Positions 1 to 8,475 of a stretch of 64,000 bases of DNA are shown here, piece after piece (position 1 is the first letter of the stretch; each line of letters opens with the position of its first letter). Where the stretch lies: positions 434,001 to 498,000 of the forward strand of contig NZ_JBDJAF010000001.1 of assembly GCF_039652555.1 (NCBI RefSeq), read 5' to 3'. Origin of the DNA: Parafrigoribacterium mesophilum (GTDB lineage: Bacteria; Actinomycetota; Actinomycetes; Actinomycetales; Microbacteriaceae). The translations under genes and the position numbers were made by a program. The notes below the pieces were generated by a model, which ran no database searches, was not told the origin of the DNA, and worked only from the letters and a program-made list of their open reading frames with translations.

Positions 1-16
1 AGAAAGGCGAGCATCC

Positions 17-1477
17 ATGTCTCATTCTGATGCTGCGAGGCCCTTCGAGTTGTCGCCCGTCAAGTTCTCCCGGCTGACCCGCCGTGGGGTGATCCTGGGG
101 TTCTCCCTGCCCCAAGTTGTCACCCTCGCCACAGCGGTTTTCGCATTCGTGGTCGCTTTGTATTCCGGTGGATTGTCACTACTGTGGTCCAGTCCCGTCT
201 GGGCCACCGGCATGGTCCTGACCTGGCTTCCCCTCGGTGGACGCAGGACGGTCGAGTGGATCCCGGTCGCCGGGCATTGGGCCTGGCGGGTCGCCGTGCG
301 GCAAACCCGGTACCGGCGTCGCATCGTCAATCTTCGGCCCGCCGGCACGCTCGCCTTGCCCGGCGATGCCGCGGCTCTGCGGCATTACGAGGACCCGGAA
401 ACCGGTGCGGTGATGGTGCACGACCCGCACGCCCAGACCCTAACGGCGCTGGTGGAGGTGACTCATCCGGCGTTCGTGCTCCTGGACCCAGGTGAACAGG
501 AACGCCGTGTCGCGTCGTGGGGTCGAGTCCTGGGCACTCTGTGTCGGTCCGGGCGGATTGCCCGCCTGCAGATCCTGGAGCGCACGCTACCCGATTCGGG
601 TTCCGTGCTCGCCCAGTGGTGGCAGGAGCACGGTACCGATGACGGCTCCTGGACCGCCCGCGTCTACCGGGAGCTGATCGGCCGCGCGGGCCCGGCCGCA
701 GAACGCCACACCACCACCTTTTCTCTGGCCCTGGACATGACGGCGGCTTCGCGAGCGATCCGGACCGCCGGCGGCGGGCTCAAGGGCGCCGCAGCCGTCC
801 TCCGGCAGGAAATGACCACCCTCACCACTGCACTCCGTACGGCCGATCTGAAACCGTCGGCCTGGTCCACTCCCAGCCAACTGGCCATCATGCTGCGCTC
901 TGCCTACGACCCGGCCACCGCCGCAACCCTGGAACGTGCCGGCCGTCTTGGGCAGGACTTGGCGACGGCCGGACCGGTTGCTGTGGAGGAATTCTGGGAC
1001 AGTCTGCGCACCGACAGTGCCCACCACACCGTGCTGTGGATCAGCGAGTGGCCGAGAGCACTCGTGTTTCCGGGGTTCCTCGCCCCGATTCTGCTGTCGA
1101 CTGGAGTACAGCGGGCGGTGTCGCTGATCTGCACCCCGATCCGATCCGATATCGCCGCCCGCGACATCCGCAAGAAGAAGACCGAGTACATCTCCGACGC
1201 TGCCCAACGGGAACGGATCGGACAGATTGAGGATGCCCAACAATCTGCCGAATTCGCCGATGTGCTCCAGCAGGAAGTCGATCTCACCTCTGGCCACGGA
1301 GTCCTGCGTTACACCGGCCTCATCGCCATCAGCGCGCCTACCGCCAATGAGCTCGAGTCGGCCGTCTCCGAGATCGAGCAAGCCGCCATCCAGGCTTCCT
1401 GCGAAACCCGCCGCCTCGTCGGCCAGCAAGCGCAAGCCTTCACCGTCGCAGCCCTACCGCTGTGCCGAACCGTTTGA
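17..1477 (+). CDS. SCO6880-family conjugation membrane protein
   Basis: A 486-residue protein that opens the conjugation module. Two hydrophobic stretches at about residues 28-48 and 53-75 form an N-terminal membrane anchor, followed by about 400 soluble residues with no nucleotide-binding motif. The layout and position (directly before a VirB4-like ATPase) match the SCO6880 family of actinobacterial integrative elements. The ATG follows an AAAGG ribosome site. I infer that it is a structural component of a type IV secretion channel. A membrane-anchored N-terminus followed by a long soluble domain would suit a VirB3 plus VirB4-N-terminal role, because the ATPase downstream is short. The family assignment is firm, the function is inferred. 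Confidence 0.75.
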   Translation: MSHSDAARPFELSPVKFSRLTRRGVILGFSLPQVVTLATAVFAFVVALYSGGLSLLWSSPVWATGMVLTWLPLGGRRTVEWIPVAGHWAWRVAVRQTRYRRRIVNLRPAGTLALPGDAAALRHYEDPETGAVMVHDPHAQTLTALVEVTHPAFVLLDPGEQERRVASWGRVLGTLCRSGRIARLQILERTLPDSGSVLAQWWQEHGTDDGSWTARVYRELIGRAGPAAERHTTTFSLALDMTAASRAIRTAGGGLKGAAAVLRQEMTTLTTALRTADLKPSAWSTPSQLAIMLRSAYDPATAATLERAGRLGQDLATAGPVAVEEFWDSLRTDSAHHTVLWISEWPRALVFPGFLAPILLSTGVQRAVSLICTPIRSDIAARDIRKKKTEYISDAAQRERIGQIEDAQQSAEFADVLQQEVDLTSGHGVLRYTGLIAISAPTANELESAVSEIEQAAIQASCETRRLVGQQAQAFTVAALPLCRTV

Positions 1478-1498
1478 ACCGTGAGGAGACACGCCACC

Positions 1499-1942
1499 AT
1501 GCCCACATTCGAGAATCCGGCCGCCCACGCCGAAGGCGCCGATAGAGCACTTCGCGCTCTCGCTGATGCGATCTGGTCGATTACAGCGCCCGAAGATTCA
1601 TACACGATATTGGGGGCATTGTCCTCCGGCATGGCAGCCCTGGAACAGTCGCTTGATCAGCTGGTCATCTGGCATGAACGCATGTCCTCTCGCGCGATAG
1701 ACAAAACCGGCGATCGTGAAACAGGCGGGATATACGCGCGGGCCGCCGCCGCGGAATTGCTGGAGGCCATCGAACTGATCCACCGCAGCAACGCACGACT
1801 CGGCGTGGCATGGGGACTAAACGGACGCATTACCTGGCAACCGCTACCTCAGCATGCCTCGCCGAATCGCGCTATCAAATTGGCACCTTCGGAGCCGTTC
1901 AGAACCCCACCTGCTCGAGCGGCCGGCGGCCTCAGGCTGTGA
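1499..1942 (+). CDS. hypothetical protein of the conjugation module
   Basis: A 147-residue protein starting at ATG 1499, preceded by a GAGGAG ribosome site; a GTG 18 bases upstream is in frame but is part of that site. The first 100 residues look helical and alanine-rich, the C-terminus is basic and proline-containing. No domain is recognised. It lies 21 bases after the SCO6880-type gene and 40 bases before the VirB4-like gene, in the same direction, so it is probably co-transcribed and may be an accessory or regulatory protein of transfer. No membrane segment or signal peptide is visible. Confidence 0.65.
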   Translation: MPTFENPAAHAEGADRALRALADAIWSITAPEDSYTILGALSSGMAALEQSLDQLVIWHERMSSRAIDKTGDRETGGIYARAAAAELLEAIELIHRSNARLGVAWGLNGRITWQPLPQHASPNRAIKLAPSEPFRTPPARAAGGLRL

Positions 1943-1982
1943 CCGCCGGATCGGCGGAACAGCAGCACGGAAGGACACCCGA

Positions 1983-3485
1983 ATGAGTCACCGCACCCTA
2001 TCGACCTTGCATTCGACCGCTCTGGTCACACCGGCAGGAGATCCACGCAGGCAACGCACTGCACGCCGCAAAGCCGCCCGCCGCATCCAATCCGACGACG
2101 CGGCGACACGAAAAACCAAAGCTAGGGTCAAACAAGCATCGGAGCGTGCCGAACGAGCCTTTACCAGTTACCTCCCGCGTGGTGGAGAGCCAGGCCAGGC
2201 GATGTTGCGGTCGTACCGGGGATTCCATCTGCCGCATCATCAAGACACCTCGGCGACCTTGGCCGGCGCGTATCCGTTCCTGGCCGAAGGGGGCCTGGGC
2301 AGCGAAGGCGTATTCGTCGGCCAGGACCTCTACTCAGGCGGCAGTTTCGTGTATGACCCGTGGGTACTCTACAGGCGCGGGTTCCTCACCGCCCCGAACT
2401 TAGTAATCGCGGGAATCGTAGGTGCTGGCAAATCCTCGCTCGCCAAAAGCCTGTACACACGATCGATTCCGTTCGGGCGCCGCGTGTATGTGCCGGGCGA
2501 CCCGAAAGGCGAACACACCGTCGTCGCCGAGGCGGTAGGCGGCAAGGCCATCGTACTCGGCCACGGGCTGCACACCAGGCTCAACCCGCTCGACGAAGGA
2601 CTACGCCCAGCCGGACTATCGGATGCCGGCTGGGCAGCCACTCTCGCGTCCCGGCGGCGCGACCTCATAGGTGCGTTGGCCGAGACGGTCCTGGATCGAG
2701 TGTTATCGCCACTGGAACACACCGCCATCGACCTCGCGCTCACCGCCACCGTTCGCACCGCCGACGTTCCAATCCTGCCAATGGTCGTCGACCGCATCCT
2801 CCGCCCCGACCACGACGCTGACGAACGACTGCAAGAGGACGGGCGGCTAGTCGGCCATGCGCTGCGCCGCCTGGTCGCCGGGGACTTACAAGGCCTGTTC
2901 GATGGCCCGTCGACCGTCACCTTCGACCCGTCCCTGCCCATGATCTCCCTGGACCTCTCCCGGGTCGCAGAGAACTCCACGCTTGTCTCCGTGCTGATGA
3001 CCTGCAGCAGCGCATGGATGGAGTCTGCCCTACTGGACCCGAACGGTGGGCAGCGGTGGATGATATACGACGAAGCCTGGCGGTTGATGTCCCACCCCGC
3101 GCTGCTCCGACGGATGGACGCGCAGTGGCGAATGTCCAGGCATTACGGCATCGCGAACATGCTGATCTTCCACAAGCTCAGCGACTTGGACAACGTCGGC
3201 GACTCCGGCTCCGCGATGCGTGCTCTGGCCTCATCCCTCTTGGCGAACGCGGAAACACGGATCATCTACCGGCAAGCCTCCGACCAACTCGGCACCACCG
3301 CCCAAGCCCTCAGGCTCACCGGTACGGAGCAGCAGCTCCTGCCGGGGCTGGGAACTGGGCAGGGCCTGTGGCGGATCAAAGACCGCTCCTTCGTGGTTCA
3401 GCATCAACTCCACCCGGACGAGCTGGCCATGTTCGACACGACCGCCCGCATGACCGGACACAGCAGTGAACCGCCTCACCCGTGA
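1983..3485 (+). CDS. VirB4/TraC-like conjugation ATPase
   Basis: A 500-residue P-loop ATPase that would energise a type IV secretion channel. The Walker A motif GIVGAGKSS lies near residue 142 and the Walker B motif (MIYDEAWRLM) near residue 359; the stretch that follows (residues 380-470) resembles the VirB4 C-terminal region, including the helper phrase ANAETRIIYRQ. I chose ATG 1983, which has a GGAAGG ribosome site, rather than an in-frame upstream ATG at 1854 that would overlap the previous gene. VirB4 proteins usually have around 800 residues; this one is essentially only the ATPase half with a short N-terminal extension. It overlaps the next gene by 20 bases. Confidence 0.85.
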   Translation: MSHRTLSTLHSTALVTPAGDPRRQRTARRKAARRIQSDDAATRKTKARVKQASERAERAFTSYLPRGGEPGQAMLRSYRGFHLPHHQDTSATLAGAYPFLAEGGLGSEGVFVGQDLYSGGSFVYDPWVLYRRGFLTAPNLVIAGIVGAGKSSLAKSLYTRSIPFGRRVYVPGDPKGEHTVVAEAVGGKAIVLGHGLHTRLNPLDEGLRPAGLSDAGWAATLASRRRDLIGALAETVLDRVLSPLEHTAIDLALTATVRTADVPILPMVVDRILRPDHDADERLQEDGRLVGHALRRLVAGDLQGLFDGPSTVTFDPSLPMISLDLSRVAENSTLVSVLMTCSSAWMESALLDPNGGQRWMIYDEAWRLMSHPALLRRMDAQWRMSRHYGIANMLIFHKLSDLDNVGDSGSAMRALASSLLANAETRIIYRQASDQLGTTAQALRLTGTEQQLLPGLGTGQGLWRIKDRSFVVQHQLHPDELAMFDTTARMTGHSSEPPHP

Positions 3486-3690
3486 GTTCCCCACTGACGC
3501 GGAGCCTCGAGGACTGCAGGTAGCAATGTTGCCCTCGGAGCCGGAGATCCCGGTAATGGTGGAACTGTCCGGGGATGGGATCCTCCCCGGCGATGAAATC
3601 GCCGTCGGCATCATCAGCTTCGCTACCCGACGGATGATTCTGTTCGGCCGGAAATCGGGCACCATCACGCTCGCCGGTGACGCACCGTGA
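3466..3690 (+). CDS. small protein coupled between VirB4-like and coupling-protein genes
   Basis: A 74-residue protein beginning at GTG 3466, inside the end of the VirB4-like gene, and ending in GTGA shared with the start of the coupling-protein gene. Both overlaps suggest translational coupling and a stoichiometric role in the transfer machine. The middle (residues 20-70) is mostly alternating beta-type sequence with acidic and glycine turns (SGDGILPGDEIAVGI), with no membrane segment. I do not recognise the family. The start could be slightly downstream, since no clear ribosome site precedes GTG 3466. Confidence 0.6.
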   Translation: MNRLTREFPTDAEPRGLQVAMLPSEPEIPVMVELSGDGILPGDEIAVGIISFATRRMILFGRKSGTITLAGDAP

Positions 3691-5456
3691 ATAGCGCTCG
3701 CCGCCCCGGCAACGATGCGCTAACCGACCTCGCCCTCGGCCTTCTCGCAACTTTGGTAGCACTGATTGGCACTTTCCGTCTGGCCGGCACCATCACCGCG
3801 TTCCTCACGGGGATTCGCCAGCCACGGGCCGGACTGGTTGCCGGCTTGGGCGTGCTCACCCACCCTCTTAATCCCGGCATCCCTCTAGGTGCGTCCGGGC
3901 TTAGCGCGGTCGCCTACTGGGGTGTCGTCGCGATCATGCTCACACTCGCCGGCGCCGCCGGCTGGTGGATTTGGCGCCTCATCCGCACCCACCAGCAGAA
4001 CAGCGCGATGGAGCAGCGACGCTTAGACGGAACGGCCACCCCGGCCGAGATCGTCCGGGCCGCCTCCTCGAGAACACTCACCAAACGGGCCAAGACTCTG
4101 CGGCCCTCTTTGTCCAGAGCCGCGGCCTCGGACGTCGGCTACAGGCTCGGCACCTCCAAGGGAAAGCAGGTGTGGGCTACCGTCGAGGATTCAATCTTGC
4201 TCATCGGGCCGCCCCGCTCCGGCAAAGGTCTCCACATCGTCATCAATGCAATCTTGGATGCGCCCGGCGCGGTCATCACCACCAGCACCCGTCCCGACAA
4301 CATCACCACCACGCTGAAGGCACGCGAGAAAGCCGGACCGGTCGCGGTGTTTGATCCGCAACAACTCGCGCCCGGTCTGCCCGTCGGGTTGCGCTGGTCG
4401 CCTGTCCGGGGCTGCGACGACCCGTTGACCGCGATGATTCGTGCCACCGGGCTCGCCGCCTCCACCGGGCTCGCTGGTGTCGGAGTAGAGAACGGGGGTT
4501 TCTGGGAAGGCAAAACCCGTACCGCCATCCAAGCCCTCCTACACGCCGCCGCCCTTGATAGCCGGGACGCCTGCGACCTGTATCGGTGGGCACTGAACCC
4601 CACTGCAGCCGCGGACGCCGTTCGCATACTCCAAACCAACACTCGCGCGGCCAGTGGCTGGGCTGATTCGCTGGACTCGATGATCGGCGCCGACCCCAGA
4701 ACCCGCGACAGCATCTGGCAAGGCGTGGGCCTCGCCTTCAGCGCACTGGCCGACCCGCGCGTGCTAGATACCGTCACACCACGGCCAGGTGAAGCGTTCG
4801 ACCCGGAACCCTTCTTCAACGACAACGGAACACTGTATTTGCTGGCGACCGGCGCCGGGGCCGGTGCATCCGCGGCCTTGGTCGCGGCGCTGATCGAAGA
4901 CCTCATCGAAACCGCCAGGCGGCTTGCTGCCCGCTCCCCCGGCGCCCGACTCGACCCACCGCTGCTGCTCGCCCTGGATGAGATCGGCACCCTCGCACCG
5001 CTGCCGTCGTTGCCGATCCTGATGGCCGAGGGCGGCGGCACCGGAATCACCACCCTCCCGGTACTGCAGTCGTTGGCGCAAGCACGGCAAAAATGGGGTG
5101 AAAACCAGGCGAATGCGATCTGGGACGCCTCTATTGTGAAGATCATCCTCGGCGGCGCCTCCAACAGCCGTGACCTGCAGGACCTTTCCACCCTGGTCGG
5201 GGACCGCGACGAACGCACCGAAAGTGTAACCATCGGGGACTACGGCTCCCGCTCTTCGCAACGTTCCATACGCCGCGTCCCGGTAATGCCACCGGATGTT
5301 CTGCGTACGCTGCCGTTCGGCACCGGTGCGATCCTCATGCGCACCGCCCGGCCCATCATCGCTGAGTTGCGACCGTGGACCCGCCGCCCGGAGGCGAAGA
5401 TGCTGCAATTGCAGCGGGCCGAAATCGAGGCCACACTGCGCTCCGGTGCCGGCTAG
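3687..5456 (+). CDS. VirD4/TraG-type coupling protein
   Basis: A 589-residue membrane-anchored ATPase that would bring the relaxosome to the secretion channel. Two hydrophobic segments lie at about residues 12-38 and 73-98. The Walker A motif GPPRSGKG is near residue 174, and the Walker B motif LLLALDEIG is near residue 428 with the typical following region (APLPSLPILMAEGGG) and a TraM-recognition-like C-terminal half. The GTG start overlaps the preceding stop (GTGA). The length is normal for type IV coupling proteins. With the VirB4-like gene this marks the element as using type IV secretion, not the FtsK/TraB double-strand transfer of pSAM2-like elements. Confidence 0.9.
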   Translation: MNSARRPGNDALTDLALGLLATLVALIGTFRLAGTITAFLTGIRQPRAGLVAGLGVLTHPLNPGIPLGASGLSAVAYWGVVAIMLTLAGAAGWWIWRLIRTHQQNSAMEQRRLDGTATPAEIVRAASSRTLTKRAKTLRPSLSRAAASDVGYRLGTSKGKQVWATVEDSILLIGPPRSGKGLHIVINAILDAPGAVITTSTRPDNITTTLKAREKAGPVAVFDPQQLAPGLPVGLRWSPVRGCDDPLTAMIRATGLAASTGLAGVGVENGGFWEGKTRTAIQALLHAAALDSRDACDLYRWALNPTAAADAVRILQTNTRAASGWADSLDSMIGADPRTRDSIWQGVGLAFSALADPRVLDTVTPRPGEAFDPEPFFNDNGTLYLLATGAGAGASAALVAALIEDLIETARRLAARSPGARLDPPLLLALDEIGTLAPLPSLPILMAEGGGTGITTLPVLQSLAQARQKWGENQANAIWDASIVKIILGGASNSRDLQDLSTLVGDRDERTESVTIGDYGSRSSQRSIRRVPVMPPDVLRTLPFGTGAILMRTARPIIAELRPWTRRPEAKMLQLQRAEIEATLRSGAG

Positions 5457-5527
5457 GGAGGTGATGCGCACCTTCCGTACAGGCCAGACCATCAACGCTA
5501 TGGCCCCGACGTGAAGGAGTGAGCCTC

Positions 5528-6067
5528 ATGGCTATCCATACCCAGCAGTCCTTGTCCGGCTTCATCGCCTCCGACCCGCAACTGTCGTTTACGGCTCATG
5601 GTGATGCCCGGTTCTACGCCAAGATCGGCCAAGAACATTACAGCCGCAACGACGACGGCACATTCACCCAGCTCGACAGCACCTTCCACGACCTGGTGCA
5701 GTACCGGCGCGCCGCGGAGCGTTCCTACGCGGCCTTCAGCAAGGGCGACAAGTTTATCGCCGAAGGTTACACGCGCGAGTACGACTACGAGTTCGACGGC
5801 CAGCCCCAGCACGGCGAGGAATTCGTCGCCAAGAAACTCGGCCACGACACCGCGCGCACCACCTACACCGTCGACCGCACCCACCATTCGCGAACGGCCG
5901 AGCAAGGCGACGGACTCGACGTCGGCAACGAGACTGTCGACAAGAAAATTCGGGCGGAGAATCGATCTCGTCCTCCCGTCGATTCAGTGCCCATGAGCAA
6001 ACCAGCGCCGTTCGACGCGTCGCTCTCCGGGCGTGTCTCAACCAGCGGTCCGGCGGTCACACTCTGA
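5528..6067 (+). CDS. SSB-like single-strand DNA-binding protein of the element
   Basis: A 179-residue protein. Residues 10-100 resemble the OB fold of single-strand binding proteins: SGFIASDPQLSF followed by a strand-rich block with conserved aromatic residues (FYAKIG, FHDLVQYRR, EGYTREYDYEF). The C-terminal 70 residues are polar and low in complexity, but lack the acidic DDDIPF-type tip seen in housekeeping SSB. ATG 5528 has an AAGGAG site at 5513-5518; the in-frame GTG at 5519 is too close to it. SSB-like genes are common in conjugative elements, where they protect transferred single-stranded DNA. Confidence 0.7.
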   Translation: MAIHTQQSLSGFIASDPQLSFTAHGDARFYAKIGQEHYSRNDDGTFTQLDSTFHDLVQYRRAAERSYAAFSKGDKFIAEGYTREYDYEFDGQPQHGEEFVAKKLGHDTARTTYTVDRTHHSRTAEQGDGLDVGNETVDKKIRAENRSRPPVDSVPMSKPAPFDASLSGRVSTSGPAVTL

Positions 6068-6074
6068 GCCGGCC

Positions 6075-6659
6075 ATGAACGACTTCGACGAATACATACC
6101 CGAGTTCGACGAGCCGTACTCCGGTGCTGACGAGTCGTACCCCGGCGCTGGTGGTGGGGCGGATGACAATGGACCAGCCGTGCCGGAGCCACTGCATCCG
6201 ATCAATTGGGACCTGCTTGACGCCGACGATGCGGAAGCCGAATGGCTAGAGCTCAACAGATGGGTGAACTGGCTGCGCCACACCTATGGCCTCCCCACAA
6301 CGATCATCCCGCCCTACTGGCATCGGCACCCAGAGCTAGTCTGGGAACTCTCCGCGTTGCACTTGCACTGGATCGGCACGTATGGCCCGAATCAAACCGG
6401 ATCGGCACCCCTCGGCTGGCATCGCGACTTCGCCGATGCTCGTGAACGTCTGCGCGAGTGGGTCGCCGCTTCCGGCACCCGACTGGACCGCGACCGGCCT
6501 ACTCGGCAGACATACTGGCCCGGCGAACAACCGATCGCAGAACCTGGCGAGACCGTCATCGCGAATCGCGACGAGAACTTCGTCCAGTTTGTGGCCGACG
6601 ACGTGAGTAGGCGTCGACAAGCTGACACGGACTTCGAGGCACAATTCGATACACCGTAA
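6075..6659 (+). CDS. DUF4913-like protein
   Basis: A 194-residue soluble protein with a strongly acidic N-terminus (residues 1-45, rich in D, E and Y) and a central domain with the pattern WVNWLRHTYGL, PPYWHRHPELVWELSALHLHW and LGWHRDFADARERLREW. This tryptophan and histidine spacing resembles DUF4913 proteins, which occur in actinobacterial conjugative elements; their function is unknown. It starts seven bases after the SSB-like stop and is the last plus-strand gene before the integrase, which is transcribed towards it. I could not name its role. Confidence 0.65.
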   Translation: MNDFDEYIPEFDEPYSGADESYPGAGGGADDNGPAVPEPLHPINWDLLDADDAEAEWLELNRWVNWLRHTYGLPTTIIPPYWHRHPELVWELSALHLHWIGTYGPNQTGSAPLGWHRDFADARERLREWVAASGTRLDRDRPTRQTYWPGEQPIAEPGETVIANRDENFVQFVADDVSRRRQADTDFEAQFDTP

Positions 6660-6720
6660 ATGGGGATCGGTGCGTCGGGGTAAGACAACGATCTTCGACT
6701 TCGTTTCGATTAGGCCGGGG

Positions 6721-7932
6721 TTAGTCTGCTCCGTTCATGCGGAGTGCCGCGTCCAGTATTACTGCTGTTGTCGGGTCGACCTGTTCGGCGGTGACGACGT
6801 AGCTGGCCCGCGTGATCGCCTCGTTTGCGTGCCCGAGGAGTCGGGAGGCGAGTGTGATGCCGGCAGCTGCCTCGACGAGGGTCGCTGCCGTGCGGCGGAA
6901 GATGTGTGACGAGAACTGGTCGACCGCGATCCCGGCCTCGCCTAGTGCCTGCTCGTTGTCGTCCACGAAGGTGCGTAGGAGCCGCTCGTAGTTGCTGACG
7001 CTGTACGGCCGGCCGTTCTGGGTGGCGAACAGATAGCTGCCCGGGCCCTTCTCGGCGGCGGCGAGCCGTCTGCGGACGGCGGCGGCGGCGAAGCTGGGCA
7101 GTGCGACCCGTCGTGTCTGTCGTTCCCGTTTCGGGGATGCTTTGCGACTGAGGCCGTTCTGGCGGGTCTGGGTCAGTGTTCCGTTGATGAGCACGGTCGG
7201 GGGGTTCGTCGTCACGTCGACATCCATCCGGCGTAGCGCGACGGTTTCCCCGATTCGCGCGCTGGTGCCGATCATGATGTCCATGCCGTCTTCGAGCTTG
7301 GCCACATCGGGACGCGGTCCGCCGGGCGTGCCGTCCGCTCGCCACGCATGGATCAGCTGCCGCACGACGGCGATCTGCTCCGGCGCCAGATACGACTTCT
7401 TCTTGGGACTGTTCGGCAGTTTCTGGATGTCTCGGATCGGGTTGGTGGCGAGTGCGCCTTGCCGGACCGCCGAGCCGCAGACTTGGCTGAGGACTCCGCG
7501 GAGCTTGCGGGCGGCTGACGCCGATCTGGCCTCCAGGACCTTGCGCACGATCCGGTCGCAACGGCCTACGGTGAGTTCTTCGAGCCGGAGTGCCCCGCAG
7601 GTGGGCACCACGATGAGCCTGACTGTGTCCTCGTAGGCCTCGATACTGGAGATCTCGATCCGGCCTGCGGCGCGGACCTCGGCCAGCCACATCGAACAGG
7701 CTTGGGCGACCGTCGTGTCGGCACACATCTCTTCGGACGCCCCGGTGCTCAGCTCGGCGGCGCGCCGCCGCACGTTGGCGATTGCCTCCGCCTCGGTGGC
7801 GCCGGTCGCCTGCGGGTGGTGGGGCGCTCCGGCATCGTCTCTCATGTGGAGTCGGGCCCGGATGCGCCCATTGGCGAGGGTGGTCAGCTGGATCGAGCCC
7901 AGCTCTCCGGCCCGGGTGCGCGGCCTAGGCAT
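6721..7932 (-). CDS. int: tyrosine-family integrase of the element
   Basis: A 403-residue site-specific recombinase. An SAM-like N-terminal domain is followed by a catalytic domain with the first Arg in GTSARIGE, the HxxR box in SSHIFRRTA, the RLLGHAN motif and the nucleophile Tyr in TRASYVV near the C-terminus. I chose ATG 7932 because it overlaps the excisionase stop in ATGCCTAG, a typical coupled arrangement; an in-frame upstream ATG at 7968 would lie within xis. It is separated from tRNA-Asn only by xis, which fits integration into the tRNA 3' end. It would catalyse both integration and, with Xis, excision. Confidence 0.92.
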   Translation of the reverse strand: MPRPRTRAGELGSIQLTTLANGRIRARLHMRDDAGAPHHPQATGATEAEAIANVRRRAAELSTGASEEMCADTTVAQACSMWLAEVRAAGRIEISSIEAYEDTVRLIVVPTCGALRLEELTVGRCDRIVRKVLEARSASAARKLRGVLSQVCGSAVRQGALATNPIRDIQKLPNSPKKKSYLAPEQIAVVRQLIHAWRADGTPGGPRPDVAKLEDGMDIMIGTSARIGETVALRRMDVDVTTNPPTVLINGTLTQTRQNGLSRKASPKRERQTRRVALPSFAAAAVRRRLAAAEKGPGSYLFATQNGRPYSVSNYERLLRTFVDDNEQALGEAGIAVDQFSSHIFRRTAATLVEAAAGITLASRLLGHANEAITRASYVVTAEQVDPTTAVILDAALRMNGAD

Positions 7933-8125
7933 GAGTTTCCAGGCTCTCGAACCACCGCATGACGGCATCCAGCTCGTAGCGGACGTGCTTGCCCAGTTTT
8001 CGGTACGGCGGCCCGGATTTGGTCAGCCGCCAGTCCTCGAGGGTCCGTGGCGAAATCTGGAGAAGTCGCCCCACTTCGTTCTGGGTCAAGATCCTGGGAA
8101 GCGGCGCAGCCGTGTTCTCGTCCAT
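7925..8125 (-). CDS. xis: excisionase-like MerR/HTH-17 DNA-binding protein
   Basis: A 66-residue protein with the helix-turn-helix layout of AlpA/excisionase proteins: LTQNEVGRLLQISPRTLEDW then PPYRKLGKHVRYELDAVMRWFE. Such proteins bend DNA at the attachment site and bias the integrase towards excision. It overlaps int by eight bases. The start is uncertain: ATG 8125 gives a compact HTH protein but has no clear ribosome site, and in-frame upstream starts exist at 8197 and 8278 that would add a basic, low-complexity tail. Confidence 0.8.
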   Translation of the reverse strand: MDENTAAPLPRILTQNEVGRLLQISPRTLEDWRLTKSGPPYRKLGKHVRYELDAVMRWFESLETHA

Positions 8126-8280
8126 ACCGGGGAGGTGCGCGCGGTGACGACGGAGAGACCCGTAGCGGCCCGTACCCGGCAGTGCTCGTCGAGGCATGGC
8201 TGGCGGGAACGGCCGATTTCGGTCGTTTTTGGACGCGTTTATGGACGCATCGCGGGTTTTGAGCGCGGGAGAGGCCAAAA

Positions 8281-8314
8281 TAACCCCCTGAATTCCGTGG
8301 AATTCAGGGGGTTA
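8281..8314 (-). terminator. intrinsic terminator after tRNA-Asn
   Basis: A perfect inverted repeat with 16-base arms (8281-8296 and 8299-8314) around a two-base centre, followed on the minus strand by TTATTTT. It starts four bases after the tRNA 3' end. It should end tRNA transcription and also keep that promoter from reading into xis-int. Because elements of this kind normally supply the DNA downstream of the tRNA, the terminator may belong to the element. Confidence 0.8.
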
Positions 8315-8318
8315 GACG

Positions 8319-8391
8319 CTCCCCGACCAAGACTCGAACTTGGAACCTGCCGGTTAACAGCCGGCTGCTCTGCCAATTGAGCTATCGAGGA
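8319..8391 (-). tRNA. tRNA-Asn (GTT), element attachment site
   Basis: A 73-base tRNA. The acceptor stem pairs TCCTCGA with TCGGGGA (one G-U pair) and has G as the discriminator base. The D arm is GCTC/GAGC, the anticodon stem GCCGG/CCGGC carries the loop CTGTTAA with anticodon GTT, and the T arm is CCAAG/CTTGG with TTCGAGT. CCA is not encoded. The int-xis pair directly at its 3' side indicates that the last part of this gene is the attachment core; the second copy of the core was not found in the window and should lie to the left. Confidence 0.95.
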
Positions 8392-8475
8392 TTACTGACG
8401 CAGCAAGCTACCTTAGCAAACCTTTCGCGCCCCATCATTATCTCATGAGTCGCCACCGGCGAGTCACACCACCAC

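Noticed and set aside
5461..5514. 17-codon frame after the coupling-protein gene
   Set aside because: Its start is too close to the GGAG that could serve it and no recognisable content is seen; probably untranslated.
8281..8314. Perfect palindrome as a relative of the CGGAAATTCAGGA element
   Set aside because: It shares GAATTCAGG-like letters, but the order of outer C-run and inner core differs, and its place and T-run explain it as a terminator.
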